NCBI GenBank assembly: GCA_017614155.1
Contig: JAGACK010000017.1
Coordinates: 1-64,000 of the forward strand
DNA: 64,000 bases
Direction: 5' to 3'
Source: Lachnospiraceae bacterium
GTDB lineage: Bacteria; Bacillota; Clostridia; Lachnospirales; Lachnospiraceae
Part shown: positions 17,027 through 25,870 of the stretch, in pieces
Layout of the letters: each line of letters opens with the position of its first letter
Numbering within the stretch: the first letter of the stretch is position 1
Position numbers and translations under genes: made by a program
Notes under the pieces: model-generated
Seen by the model: the letters and a program-made list of their open reading frames with translations, nothing else
The model's database searches: none
What the model was told of the DNA's origin: nothing

Positions 17027-17638
17027 TCAGACGCCTACATCAACCTTTTCTTCGGTATCCTCCGAAGTTTCCTTCCCGAGTCTTTCATCCGCCTCTTCTT
17101 CGGCCTGTTCCCTGAAAGATTCAACCTTGTCCATTGTCATCTCCGGAAGATCGTCTATCGATCCGACGCCGAAGGCACGCAGAAATTCCTCGGTGGTCCC
17201 GAACAGTATCGGATGTCCCGGCGCATCAAGCCTGCCGAGCTCCTTTACCAGATCATATTCAACCAGCTTGTTTACGGCATGATCACAGCTGACGCCTCTG
17301 ATATTTTCAATCTGCATCTTCGTCACGGGCTGCTTGTAGGCTATGATCGACAGTGTCTCAAGCACTGTGTCCGTAAGCGTATAATCCTTCGGTGCCTTTG
17401 CGACCTTTACGAGATATTCATACAGCTCGGTCTTGGTGCACAGCTGGACTTTGTCATCTATAGTCAGTATGGTTATCCCGCTCTCCGGTAGGGCATACCT
17501 TTCCTTCATGGCTTCGATAGCAAATTCAACATCTATCCTGTCTTCGCCCGATACTTCCGAAAGCTTGTCTATCTCTATGGCTGCGCCGGTCGTGAATAGT
17601 ATCCCCTCTATGACAGACTGCAATTCTTTACTGTTCAT
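17027..17638 (-). CDS. scpB: Segregation and condensation protein B
   Basis: 203 residues with paired winged-helix domains (about 1-80 and 85-165). It carries the ScpB signatures IEGILFTTGAAI, TLSIIAYKQPVTK and the GHPILFGTTEEFLRAFG stretch. The C-terminus is acidic. ScpB dimers bind ScpA in the SMC condensin complex for chromosome segregation. Two bases separate it from the ScpA stop; it ends this gene run. Confidence 0.94.
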   Translation of the reverse strand: MNSKELQSVIEGILFTTGAAIEIDKLSEVSGEDRIDVEFAIEAMKERYALPESGITILTIDDKVQLCTKTELYEYLVKVAKAPKDYTLTDTVLETLSIIAYKQPVTKMQIENIRGVSCDHAVNKLVEYDLVKELGRLDAPGHPILFGTTEEFLRAFGVGSIDDLPEMTMDKVESFREQAEEEADERLGKETSEDTEEKVDVGV

Positions 17639-17639
17639 A

Positions 17640-18392
17640 TCATGCCACCCTGTTTACCTTTATTATCATATCTGAATCGATATCATCCTGTGATACCGTG
17701 AATTCCCCGGTCTTCATCATCTCAAGTATTATCAGGAAAGTTACGATTATCTCCTGTCTGGAGCTGCTCTTTTCAAGCAGCGCCCTGAAGGAAAAACTCT
17801 GATGGCTGCATGCATAGTTCCTGATGTAGCTCATTTTTTCCTCAGTGTTTATCTCTTCCTTTTCGATCTTTCCGAATTTTGATCTGATTGGATCGAACTT
17901 GTCCTCCTGCCGCCTCATCAGTTCCTTGAAGATATCGTTCAGCTTTGACAGGGTCGTATCCGCCAGCAGCTTTTCATAATCGACCGGAGGCTTCATGTCA
18001 GTGATCTCTTTTGGCATGGTGGACGGCTTGAAAAGGCAGTGCCCCGCATCGATATGCATATCCTTGAGTTCATAGGACATGTATTTATATACCTTGTATT
18101 CGAGCAGTTTCTGGACCAGCTCGGTTCTCGGATCGATCTCCTCTCCTTCTTCATCGACTTCCTTCGGAAGCAGCATCCTGCACTTGATGTCAAGCAGCGT
18201 CGAAGCCATCACGACAAAGTCGCTCATTTTGGACAGATCCTCTTCCTCCATGCTTTCCAGGTATTCCATATACTGCCCGGTGATGAGAGCGATCGGTATA
18301 TCGTATATATCAACTTTATTCTTGTCGATCAGATGAAGGAGCAGATCGAGAGGTCCTTCAAATGATTCAAGCTTAACTTCTATGGTTTCCAT
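17640..18392 (-). CDS. scpA: Segregation and condensation protein A
   Basis: 250 residues. The kleisin N-terminus FEGPLDLLLHLIDKNKVDIYDIPIA is clear in outline (shown here as two parts: FEGPLDLLLHLI, then NKVDIYDIPIA). A helical middle and a C-terminal winged helix (ISRQEIIVTFLIILEMMK region) follow. ScpA bridges the SMC heads and binds ScpB. It lies two bases after the metallophosphoesterase and two before scpB. Confidence 0.94.
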   Translation of the reverse strand: METIEVKLESFEGPLDLLLHLIDKNKVDIYDIPIALITGQYMEYLESMEEEDLSKMSDFVVMASTLLDIKCRMLLPKEVDEEGEEIDPRTELVQKLLEYKVYKYMSYELKDMHIDAGHCLFKPSTMPKEITDMKPPVDYEKLLADTTLSKLNDIFKELMRRQEDKFDPIRSKFGKIEKEEINTEEKMSYIRNYACSHQSFSFRALLEKSSSRQEIIVTFLIILEMMKTGEFTVSQDDIDSDMIIKVNRVA

Positions 18393-18393
18393 T

Positions 18394-19200
18394 TTATTCT
18401 TCGCCTGAAAGAGTCACTATAATGAGCTCGGGCTTGTTATTGATCCTGATATTTATCGTATGCGAGCCGAGTCCCCTGCTGACAAGCATCTTTGTGCCGT
18501 TCATTTCGTATATTCCCGAATCATACTTCGGAAAGAGCCTGTATTCGGGAGATACCAGTCCTCCCACCTTCGGGAGCCTGACTATCCCGCCGTGGACATG
18601 GCCGGAAAAGACGAGATCCGGACCGTATTCACAGTAAGCCTTAAAATGTGAAGGGTCATGAGCGAGCAGCACATTGTAGCTGTCTTTGTCGACGGGGCCA
18701 AGCCAGGATACTAGTTCATCCCCGCTTGTGTATCTGTGGAACACTCTTCTGTAGTATTCATGAGGAATATCAAGTCCGGTTATGACAACATTAGTATCAT
18801 CTATTCTGTAGCCTTTGTTTCCTATGAGTTTTACGCCGCTTTTGACAAGTCCGTAGACCAGCTCGTTGCGCTGCCTTTTATAGCAGTCATAAAGGAACAG
18901 CCTTTTTTCATGATTGCCCACTCCGTAATATACGGGATAATGTTTTGCCAGCCTGAATAATAAAAACATGCCGGCAGTCTGTGAAGCATTTTTCCCGGCC
19001 TCGATCAGGTCACCTGCTATGGCGATGATATCGGGAGACTCATCTTTGATGGCATTGATAAGCACTTCATTGCACCTGCCGTAGACACAATTATGAAGAT
19101 CGGCCAGTACGGCGATCTTCAGTGGCTTTTTCACCTTGCTGCTTTTAAATTCATACCGGTTTATCTCAAAAACCGTATTCGGGTCCCATTTAATGATCAT
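18394..19200 (-). CDS. Calcineurin-like metallophosphoesterase
   Basis: 268 residues with all metal motifs: LADLHN (Asp, His), IAGDLIEAG, GNHEKR, LLAHDPSHF and FSGHVHGG. It resembles the YkuE/YaeI group of metallophosphoesterases but has no clear membrane anchor. The start overlaps the stop of the small acidic gene by 4 bases (ATGA). The substrate is unknown; known relatives act on lipid or nucleotide phosphoesters. Confidence 0.85.
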   Translation of the reverse strand: MIIKWDPNTVFEINRYEFKSSKVKKPLKIAVLADLHNCVYGRCNEVLINAIKDESPDIIAIAGDLIEAGKNASQTAGMFLLFRLAKHYPVYYGVGNHEKRLFLYDCYKRQRNELVYGLVKSGVKLIGNKGYRIDDTNVVITGLDIPHEYYRRVFHRYTSGDELVSWLGPVDKDSYNVLLAHDPSHFKAYCEYGPDLVFSGHVHGGIVRLPKVGGLVSPEYRLFPKYDSGIYEMNGTKMLVSRGLGSHTINIRINNKPELIIVTLSGEE

Positions 19201-19349
19201 TTGATATCGTAATCGTCGTCATCTGAGACTTCTATATCGTATTCGGGCTCGCTCTTTTTGCTGACGGGCGGGATCTTCAGAGGGTTCTTTATCATCCCGG
19301 GCTTCTCGTCTACGGGGATGTCTTTTTCTTCATCAACCATATCATTCAT
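19197..19349 (-). CDS. Small acidic protein of unknown function
   Basis: About 50 residues from the ATG at 19349 (or 47 from the ATG at 19340). It overlaps the yebC stop by 8 bases and the metallophosphoesterase start by 4. It is rich in Asp, Glu, Lys and Pro, with a DDDDYDIK-type acidic end and no hydrophobic segment. Its tight overlaps at both ends argue that it is a real translated link in the operon. I do not recognise it. Confidence 0.5.
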   Translation of the reverse strand: MNDMVDEEKDIPVDEKPGMIKNPLKIPPVSKKSEPEYDIEVSDDDDYDIK

Positions 19350-20070
19350 TCCAGTTATGATAAACCGACTGCACGTCATCGTTTTCGTCAAGCAGGTCTA
19401 AAAGCTTTTCGAGATTTTTGATATCATTTTCATCAGAAAGATCAACATAGTTCTGAGGAAGCATGACAACCTCGGCAGAAACCATTTTGATCCCCTCTTT
19501 TTCAAGCGCCTCACGGACTGTCTCGCAATCCGAAGGTGCTGTCAGTATCTCAAAGCTGTCCTCTTCTTCCGAGAAATCTTCCGCTCCTGCATCAAGAGCC
19601 ATCATCATCAGATCATCCGCTTCCAGATCGCACTCCTCCTTGTCTATGATGATCTGTCCTTTTTCATCGAACATGAACGAAACGCAGCCCGGTGTTCCCA
19701 TGTTCCCGCTTCCCTTAGTGAAAGCAGAACGTACATCGGCAGCCGTCCTGTTTTTATTATCAGTCAGCGTGTTGACTATGATCGCTATGCCTGCAGGACC
19801 GTAGCCTTCATAGGTGCAGTATTCATAGTTTACGCTGCCGCCGTCACCGGATGCCTTTTTGATGCCGCGCTCTATGGTATCGTTGGGCATATTGTTCGCC
19901 TTTGCCTTTGCGATGACTGATGCAAGTTTGAAATTGTTCGCAGGATCAGGGCCTCCCTCTTTTACCGCAACGGCGATTTCACGGCCTATGATGGTAAAGA
20001 TCTTTCCCTTGGCCGCATCATTCTTTTCCTTCTTGTGCTTGATGTTTGCAAATTTAGAATGTCCTGACAT
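19342..20070 (-). CDS. yebC: YebC/PmpR-family translation or transcription factor
   Basis: 242 residues beginning [18 protein letters not shown], the family's hallmark N-terminus, with [18 protein letters not shown] and [13 protein letters not shown] following. YebC proteins were described as DNA-binding regulators and more recently as ribosome-associated factors easing polyproline stalls. The start overlaps the stop of the CBS-domain gene by one base (TAATG). Confidence 0.93.
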   Translation of the reverse strand: MSGHSKFANIKHKKEKNDAAKGKIFTIIGREIAVAVKEGGPDPANNFKLASVIAKAKANNMPNDTIERGIKKASGDGGSVNYEYCTYEGYGPAGIAIIVNTLTDNKNRTAADVRSAFTKGSGNMGTPGCVSFMFDEKGQIIIDKEECDLEADDLMMMALDAGAEDFSEEEDSFEILTAPSDCETVREALEKEGIKMVSAEVVMLPQNYVDLSDENDIKNLEKLLDLLDENDDVQSVYHNWNE

Positions 20071-20906
20071 TACTGTTCTCCTTTTTCTTCATTATGAATC
20101 TTTTTTACTCTTACCTTTTGGATCACATGGTTGCTGATCGATACCACATGAAAATTGTAGCCTTCGTAAGTTTCCTCAAATATTTCTCCGGATTTCGGGA
20201 CATGTCCCAATGCCTGCGTCAGAAATCCGTTCAGGGTCTCAACCCCGTTCTCGGGAAAAGTTATGTTCAGCATTTCTCCGAGTTCATCAAGATGTGTCAG
20301 TCCGTTTATGATGTAGGTGTCACCGGCGAGCTGTCTGATGTTCATCTCATCGGTATCATATTCGTCGAGGATGTTTCCTACGATCTCTTCAAGGATATCC
20401 TCCATCGTGACTATACCGGCTGTCTGTCCGTACTCGTCGACTATGATGACCATATGGACTTTTCTTTTCTGCATGAACCTGAAAAGAGAATCTATCTTTC
20501 TGGTCTCGGGAACAAAGACCGCATCCTTTATAAGCCCGTCAATCTCATTTATGCTCTTCTGCTTCAGCTCATCATTAAAGCCTGCCCGTACTGCATCCTT
20601 GAAATAAATGATGCCCGTGACATTGTCTATATTGTCCTCATAGACGGGAAATCTCGAATTTGAGCCGTTTACCATCTGCTTTACAACATCTTCAAGAATG
20701 CTGCCCGCTTCAAAGCCAGTCACATTTTCCCTGTGGGTCATGACATCACGGACTTCCTTGTCATCGAGTTCGAAGATATTGTTTATCATACGGGCTTCGG
20801 ATTCCTCTATGTCTCCGGAATCGGTGCCCTCGCTGACGATGGATTTTATCTCATCCTCGAGTTCATCCTCGCCCCTGTCTTTTGACAAAAATCTTAAAAA
20901 CGCCAT
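20070..20906 (-). CDS. CorC/HlyC-like CBS-pair protein
   Basis: 278 residues. Two CBS motifs (DVMTHRENV... and [25 protein letters not shown]) span about 55-185, and a CorC_HlyC transporter-associated domain covers about 190-270. There is no N-terminal DUF21 membrane domain, so it is the soluble CorC type rather than the full membrane transporter type. It is linked to divalent cation handling in known relatives. A promoter lies at 20926-20954, so it may start a second transcript within the run. Confidence 0.85.
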   Translation of the reverse strand: MAFLRFLSKDRGEDELEDEIKSIVSEGTDSGDIEESEARMINNIFELDDKEVRDVMTHRENVTGFEAGSILEDVVKQMVNGSNSRFPVYEDNIDNVTGIIYFKDAVRAGFNDELKQKSINEIDGLIKDAVFVPETRKIDSLFRFMQKRKVHMVIIVDEYGQTAGIVTMEDILEEIVGNILDEYDTDEMNIRQLAGDTYIINGLTHLDELGEMLNITFPENGVETLNGFLTQALGHVPKSGEIFEETYEGYNFHVVSISNHVIQKVRVKKIHNEEKGEQ

Positions 20907-20925
20907 ATTATTTCACCGACAAACT

Positions 20926-20954
20926 AATATACAATAATAAAAACTTATAAGCAA
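20926..20954 (-). promoter_or_regulatory. Probable internal promoter before the CBS-pair gene
   Basis: On the minus strand TTGCTT (complement of 20949-20954), 17 bases, and TATATT (complement of 20926-20931) lie in the 56-base gap between nnrDE and the CBS-pair gene. Confidence 0.5.
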
Positions 20955-20962
20955 TCTTATTT

Positions 20963-22441
20963 TTATCTGATGCCTTCGATAATGTCGCGCGCCATGACAC
21001 CGGCCTCGCCAAGCTTGCCTGAGGCACAGTCTCCGGCTTTTCCATGAATGGCGCATCCTCTGCAGGCTGCATCAAACGGAGCGACGCCCTGCGCCAGAAG
21101 AGATGCTATGATTCCGGTAAGCACATCTCCGCTTCCGGCTGTTGCCATTCCGCTGTTTCCGTTCAGGTTAATACAGGCTTTTTTTGACGGGTCGGCAATT
21201 ACCGTCCTTGCATCCTTTAATACGCAGATGAGGTTATAGCTTTCGGCAAAATCCAGAGCAGTATCAAGGAGATGCTCCGTGATATCATTTACTGAAAGTC
21301 CGGTAAGACGGGACATTTCGCCCACATGCGGAGTGATGATGATATCACGGCTTTCGTTTATCAGCATTCCCGGATCGTCCGATGCGATATTCAGTGCATC
21401 CGCATCCGCAACGATCGGCACCGGGGAATTCTCAAAAACAAATCTGACCAGCGACTTTGCATCATCTGAATATGAAAGTCCCGGTCCTATAGCGACCACA
21501 TCGCACCAGCTGAAACACTCCTCTATCTCATGGAGAGGATCGTTTTCATCATAGACATTTACGATGGCTTCCGGCACGGTCTCCTGGAGTATCTCGCGGT
21601 TTTCCGATGCGGTATAGACCCTGACCATACCGCAGCCTGTCCTGAATGCGGCATTTGCAGCAAGGACAGCGGCGCCGGACATTTTCTTTGAACCGGCTAT
21701 GAGCAGCACCTTTCCGAAGGTTCCCTTGTTTGAATATCTGATCCTTTCGGGCAGGACTATGTCTTCATCCGAAAGAGCTTTTACCTGCGGTCCGGAGGTT
21801 ATGGATTTATCCGTGATTCCTATGTCTTTTCTGATAACCTCATTGTTGAAAGCAGCGCCGGGATACAGCACATTTCCGATGCACTTGAATGCAAAGGCAA
21901 CAGTGATATCTGCAAGCACAGCCATTCCCATGACTCTGCCGGTAGAGGCGTTTACTCCGGAGGGTATATCAAGGCTTACCGTAAAAGAACCTTTGTCATG
22001 AAGAGTGTTAAAAGCCTTTATTGTTTCCAGATAGAGGCCTTCAGGATTTCTGTTCAATGATATGCCGAAAAGCGCATCTATCAGAAGGGAATACTCCTTC
22101 TGAGGAACGGCAGGCGTGATCTCTGTATCCGGACACAGAGCAAGCAGAGCCAGGTACTGTGTTTTTTCGGTTTCGCTCATCTTTTCGGTGCCGCCCGGAA
22201 GTACTATGTCAGCGATATATCCTTTTTCGGCAAGTATGCGGGCCAAAGCGAGCCCGTCTCCGCCGTTGTTTCCGGGTCCGCAGGCTATGCAGACTTTATT
22301 TAGCGGAAGATCCCTTTCAAGCAGTACATCATATGCTGCCAAAGCTGCCCTTTCCATCAGTACTTCAGAACTCACATGCAGATGCGTTGATGTATATTCA
22401 TCTGCGCTGTGTTTTTCTTCGGCTGTCAGGATGTATTCCAT
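20963..22441 (-). CDS. nnr: Bifunctional NAD(P)HX epimerase/dehydratase
   Basis: 492 residues. The N-terminal YjeF_N epimerase domain (about 1-205) has CGPGNNGGDGLALA and LDIPSGVNASTG. The C-terminal ribokinase-like dehydratase domain (about 220-490) has KVLLIAGSKKMSGAAVLAA, ITPHVGEMSRLTG and ATAGSGDVLTGIIASLLAQG (in parts). It repairs hydrated NADH and NADPH. It overlaps the upstream coiled-coil gene by one base (TAATG). Its place two genes after the NADH sensor Rex gives this run a nicotinamide-redox theme. Confidence 0.94.
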   Translation of the reverse strand: MEYILTAEEKHSADEYTSTHLHVSSEVLMERAALAAYDVLLERDLPLNKVCIACGPGNNGGDGLALARILAEKGYIADIVLPGGTEKMSETEKTQYLALLALCPDTEITPAVPQKEYSLLIDALFGISLNRNPEGLYLETIKAFNTLHDKGSFTVSLDIPSGVNASTGRVMGMAVLADITVAFAFKCIGNVLYPGAAFNNEVIRKDIGITDKSITSGPQVKALSDEDIVLPERIRYSNKGTFGKVLLIAGSKKMSGAAVLAANAAFRTGCGMVRVYTASENREILQETVPEAIVNVYDENDPLHEIEECFSWCDVVAIGPGLSYSDDAKSLVRFVFENSPVPIVADADALNIASDDPGMLINESRDIIITPHVGEMSRLTGLSVNDITEHLLDTALDFAESYNLICVLKDARTVIADPSKKACINLNGNSGMATAGSGDVLTGIIASLLAQGVAPFDAACRGCAIHGKAGDCASGKLGEAGVMARDIIEGIR

Positions 22442-23172
22442 TATCCGTCGTTTGTCTCCTTTTTATCTCCGGGAACTTTTCCTTCTGCGATGTTCTTTAT
22501 CGCCTGTTCCTTCATTTCCTGTTTCTTGCGTTCTTCTGCCCTTGCCTGGGCAGCAGCTATCATCTCCTGTTTTTTCTTCTCCACATCATATTTGATATCA
22601 AAGATGCTGATGACTTCAGAACCGAAGATGTCATGCATATAGGAATAAAGCTCGACATTCTTTACTTCCTTCTGCTGCTTTTTGAGGATGTTCTTTTTCA
22701 GTTCCATCCTCATCTCCTTGATCCATGCTCCGATGTTTTCTATATCCTCGGTATTCTCAAGAAGCACATCATAACAGTAGTCCATCGAAAGAAGCATGAG
22801 CTGGTAGTTTTCCTCGTCAATCATCTTTGGAAGATCGAGCAGCCTGTCTTCACATTCCTGCAGCTTTTCGTTCGCCTCATCTATAAGTCTCCTGCTCTCT
22901 GCGACTTTTTTTGACTGGGACGCATCCATATTCAGCTCACCGTCCGGCATGTTCTCAACTATCTCATCCATGAGGGTGGCCTTGACCTTTTTGAGCGACT
23001 TTATCTCATCCTGTACGCGGGCCTGCTCCTTCAGCAGAGAGTTCAGCGCATCAACATGAGGCTTCATTTCAGGAAAGTCGCCTGTGTTGAACAGCTTGTG
23101 CCACTTATTATCAAGAGTGAGCACGGGTACTCTTTTGTTTTTCAGGGCCTGTTCAAATACATCCTTTGCCAT
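22441..23172 (-). CDS. Coiled-coil protein of unknown function
   Basis: 243 residues, largely helical and charged. Long coiled-coil segments are likely at about 45-125 (KEQARVQDEIKSLKKVKATL and onward) and 160-230 (a Lys/Glu/Ala-rich stretch). The N-terminus VPVLTLDNKWHKLF is the only non-helical part. There is no signal peptide or membrane segment. It lies 18 bases after rex and overlaps nnr by one base, so it is co-transcribed with both. I do not recognise a function. Confidence 0.7.
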   Translation of the reverse strand: MAKDVFEQALKNKRVPVLTLDNKWHKLFNTGDFPEMKPHVDALNSLLKEQARVQDEIKSLKKVKATLMDEIVENMPDGELNMDASQSKKVAESRRLIDEANEKLQECEDRLLDLPKMIDEENYQLMLLSMDYCYDVLLENTEDIENIGAWIKEMRMELKKNILKKQQKEVKNVELYSYMHDIFGSEVISIFDIKYDVEKKKQEMIAAAQARAEERKKQEMKEQAIKNIAEGKVPGDKKETNDG

Positions 23173-23190
23173 GTCATCCTTCCTGTCCTA

Positions 23191-23823
23191 TCAGTTCATC
23201 TGCCGAACCTTCACGCATGACAGCTTCATCAGGCTGTCAAGAAGATGCACATTTTCAACTGCCACATCGTCAGGCACATCAAGATCCGTGTTTGAAAAAT
23301 TCCAGATGGCGCGTATGCCGTAATCAACCAGCTTGTCCTTCAGGGTATTTGCGGAGTTTACCGGAACAGCAACTATCGCGATATCAATATCGTTTTCTTT
23401 GATAAAATCCTCCAGCTCCGAATTTGAGTGGACTTCTATACCGTGCAGGAATTTGCCGATCTTTACCGGATCGACATCAAACATTGCCTTGATGCGAAAA
23501 CCTGCATTTATGAAATCGGGGTTTCCGGCCAGGGCGGTGCCCAGGCTTCCGGCCCCGCAAATGATGAGATTGTGCGGCTTGTCAAGTCCCAAAAGCTTTC
23601 CTATCTCTCCGTACAGGTAATTGACATTATAACCGTAGCCCTGCTGTCCGAAGCCGCCGAAATTGTTGAGATCCTGTCTGATCTGTGATGCTGTCACATT
23701 CATGAGCTGCGACAGATCCTTTGATGATATCCTCTCAGTGCCCTGCTCCTTCAGTTCTCCCAGATATCTGAAATACCTGGGGAGCCTGGCGATGACGGTC
23801 TTTGAAATCTCCTTTGCCTCCAT
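23191..23823 (-). CDS. rex: Redox-sensing repressor Rex
   Basis: 210 residues from the ATG at 23823, which has a GAGG site at suitable spacing. The frame also has an ATG at 23859 (222 residues) without one; the shorter form places RLPRYFRYL where B. subtilis Rex has it. Winged helix at about 10-75 (ASQIRQDLNNFGGFGQQGYGY in two parts); NADH-binding fold with ICGAGSLGTAL; C-terminal swap helix. Rex releases DNA when NADH is high. Its own promoter contains a Rex-like box (23896-23913), implying autoregulation. Confidence 0.94.
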   Translation of the reverse strand: MEAKEISKTVIARLPRYFRYLGELKEQGTERISSKDLSQLMNVTASQIRQDLNNFGGFGQQGYGYNVNYLYGEIGKLLGLDKPHNLIICGAGSLGTALAGNPDFINAGFRIKAMFDVDPVKIGKFLHGIEVHSNSELEDFIKENDIDIAIVAVPVNSANTLKDKLVDYGIRAIWNFSNTDLDVPDDVAVENVHLLDSLMKLSCVKVRQMN

Positions 23824-23884
23824 GCGGATAAACCTCTTGCTTTGATTTGTACTTTTCATGTGTTATTATCTATATCAGTTTCTG

Positions 23885-23913
23885 ATTATACTACCTTGTT
23901 AAAAAGTTGACAA
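23885..23913 (-). promoter_or_regulatory. rex promoter with overlapping Rex operator
   Basis: On the minus strand TTGTCA, 17 bases, TATAAT. The -35 and spacer contain TTGTCAA-CTTT-TTAACAA (complement of 23896-23913), one mismatch from a perfect TTGTTAA-N4-TTAACAA Rex box. The same site lies 10-28 bases before the ABC-F start on the plus strand. Confidence 0.75.
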
Positions 23914-23923
23914 CCTTCGCATT

Positions 23924-25870
23924 ATGATACTTCAGTGTTCAAACATCACAAAATCCTTTGACGGGAAAGACATAATAAGAACCTGCTCCTTTCATATAGA
24001 AGAGAACGAAAAATGCGCCATTGTCGGAAGCAACGGCGTGGGTAAATCCACTCTCCTCAATATGATAACCGGAAGGATCAGTCCCGATTCCGGAAATGTT
24101 GTTGTAAGTTCCGGACAGACCCTGGGATATCTGGCCCAGTCGGATGCGGTGGATCCGAAGAAAACCATCTGGGAAGAGATGCTTTCGGCAAAACAGGCCC
24201 TGCTTGATGAGGAAAAAGAGATCAGAAATCTTGAAGTCCGCATGAAAAGCCTTTCGGGCGATGAACTTGAAAGCGTGATGAAAAGATATTCAGTTCTCAA
24301 TTCGCATTTTGAACTGGAAGGCGGTTATGCCATCAATTCCGAGATCATCGGAGTATTAAAAGGTCTTGGCTTTTCCGGGGAGGATCACGGAAAGCTTACC
24401 GGTACTCTCTCCGGCGGCCAGAAGACCAGGGTTGCGCTTGCAAAGCTTCTGCTTTCCAAACCATCGATCATCATACTTGACGAGCCAACCAACCATCTTG
24501 ACTTAAGCTCTGTCGAATTTCTCGAGGGATTTCTGCGCGCCTACAAAGGCGCCGTCCTTGTAGTATCCCATGACAGATATTTCCTCGACAGGATCGTCAC
24601 AAAGATCATTGATCTTGAAAACGGTGTCTGTACTGTATATACAGGCAATTACACGGATTATGCAGCAAAGAAAAAACAGGCAAGGGATATCGCACTGAAG
24701 GCCTATCTGAACAATAGGGCGGAGATTGAGCATCAGGAGGAAGTGATAAAAAAACTGCGCTCCTTTAACCGGGAAAAATCCGTGAAGCGCGCGGATTCCA
24801 GACAGAAGCTCCTCGACCGGATGGAACATGTCGAAAAGCCTCCGGAATTCAATACAAAGATGAATCTTGTAATAACGCCTTCCATAATGAGCGGAAAGGA
24901 TGTTCTCTCTGTTGAAGGTCTTTCCATGTCCTTCCCCGGAAAGCCGCTGTTTGACGATATTTCTTTTGAGATAAAAAGAGGCGAACGAGTAGCATTGATC
25001 GGAAATAACGGCACCGGAAAGACAACCATGTTAAAGATCCTGACAAAGAACCTGCGGCCTTCTTCGGGTCATTTCAGGCTCGGCACCAATGTGAAGATCG
25101 GTTATTATGATCAGGAGCAGCAGCTGCTGACTCCGGGCAATACTCTGTTTGACGAGATATCCGACGCCTATCCTGACATGGACAACACCTCGATAAGAAA
25201 CACACTGGCGGCTTTTCTGTTCTGCGGCGAGGATGTCTTCAAGCTCACCGATGTGCTGTCAGGAGGTGAAAGAGGCAGGATCTCCCTGGCAAAACTGATG
25301 CTTGGAAACTCAAATTTCCTGATACTGGACGAGCCGACAAACCACCTTGATATCGACTCAAAGGAAGTGCTTGAAAACGCTCTGAACGAGTACGAAGGTA
25401 CAGTCTTTTTCGTAAGCCACGACAGATATTTCATCAATTCTGTCGCCACAAGGATACTGGATCTGACATCAGCCGGTTCAGACGGATTTCATCATATCGT
25501 AAACTACATAGGAAACTATGATTATTATATTGAAAAGAAAGCGGAACTGACAGCTGCAGCCGGGATCGCCCCTTCTTTGCCATCCGGAGGCTCTGCTTCA
25601 TCTGATACGGATAATAAAAACGACTGGGAATCTCAGAAGGCCGAGAAAGCCAGACAGCAGAAACTTGAGCGCGATCTGAAAAAATGCGAGGAAGAGATCT
25701 CCGCTCTTGAAAAGCATCAGGAAGAAATAAATGAGCTCCTTACACATGAAGACATCGCTACCGATGTTTCAAAGTGCATGGAGCTCACGAATGAACTTAA
25801 TGAATTATCTCAAAAGCTTGAAACGCTCTATGAACGCTGGGATGAGCTTTCCGGCTGTTCTGTCATTTAG
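23924..25870 (+). CDS. ABC-F family ATPase
   Basis: 648 residues with two ABC domains. The first has GSNGVGKST, LSGGQKTRVALAKL and LDEPTNHLD; the second has GNNGTGKTT, LSGGERGRISLAKL and LDEPTNHLD. A linker of the P-site-tRNA-interaction type lies around 245-300, and a C-terminal coiled coil covers about 575-640. There are no membrane segments, as expected for ABC-F factors that act on ribosomes (YdiF/Uup type). No ribosome binding site is evident before the ATG at 23924. It shares its upstream region, including the Rex box, with rex. The last 8 bases overlap the convergent C1-peptidase gene. Confidence 0.9.
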   Translation: MILQCSNITKSFDGKDIIRTCSFHIEENEKCAIVGSNGVGKSTLLNMITGRISPDSGNVVVSSGQTLGYLAQSDAVDPKKTIWEEMLSAKQALLDEEKEIRNLEVRMKSLSGDELESVMKRYSVLNSHFELEGGYAINSEIIGVLKGLGFSGEDHGKLTGTLSGGQKTRVALAKLLLSKPSIIILDEPTNHLDLSSVEFLEGFLRAYKGAVLVVSHDRYFLDRIVTKIIDLENGVCTVYTGNYTDYAAKKKQARDIALKAYLNNRAEIEHQEEVIKKLRSFNREKSVKRADSRQKLLDRMEHVEKPPEFNTKMNLVITPSIMSGKDVLSVEGLSMSFPGKPLFDDISFEIKRGERVALIGNNGTGKTTMLKILTKNLRPSSGHFRLGTNVKIGYYDQEQQLLTPGNTLFDEISDAYPDMDNTSIRNTLAAFLFCGEDVFKLTDVLSGGERGRISLAKLMLGNSNFLILDEPTNHLDIDSKEVLENALNEYEGTVFFVSHDRYFINSVATRILDLTSAGSDGFHHIVNYIGNYDYYIEKKAELTAAAGIAPSLPSGGSASSDTDNKNDWESQKAEKARQQKLERDLKKCEEEISALEKHQEEINELLTHEDIATDVSKCMELTNELNELSQKLETLYERWDELSGCSVI

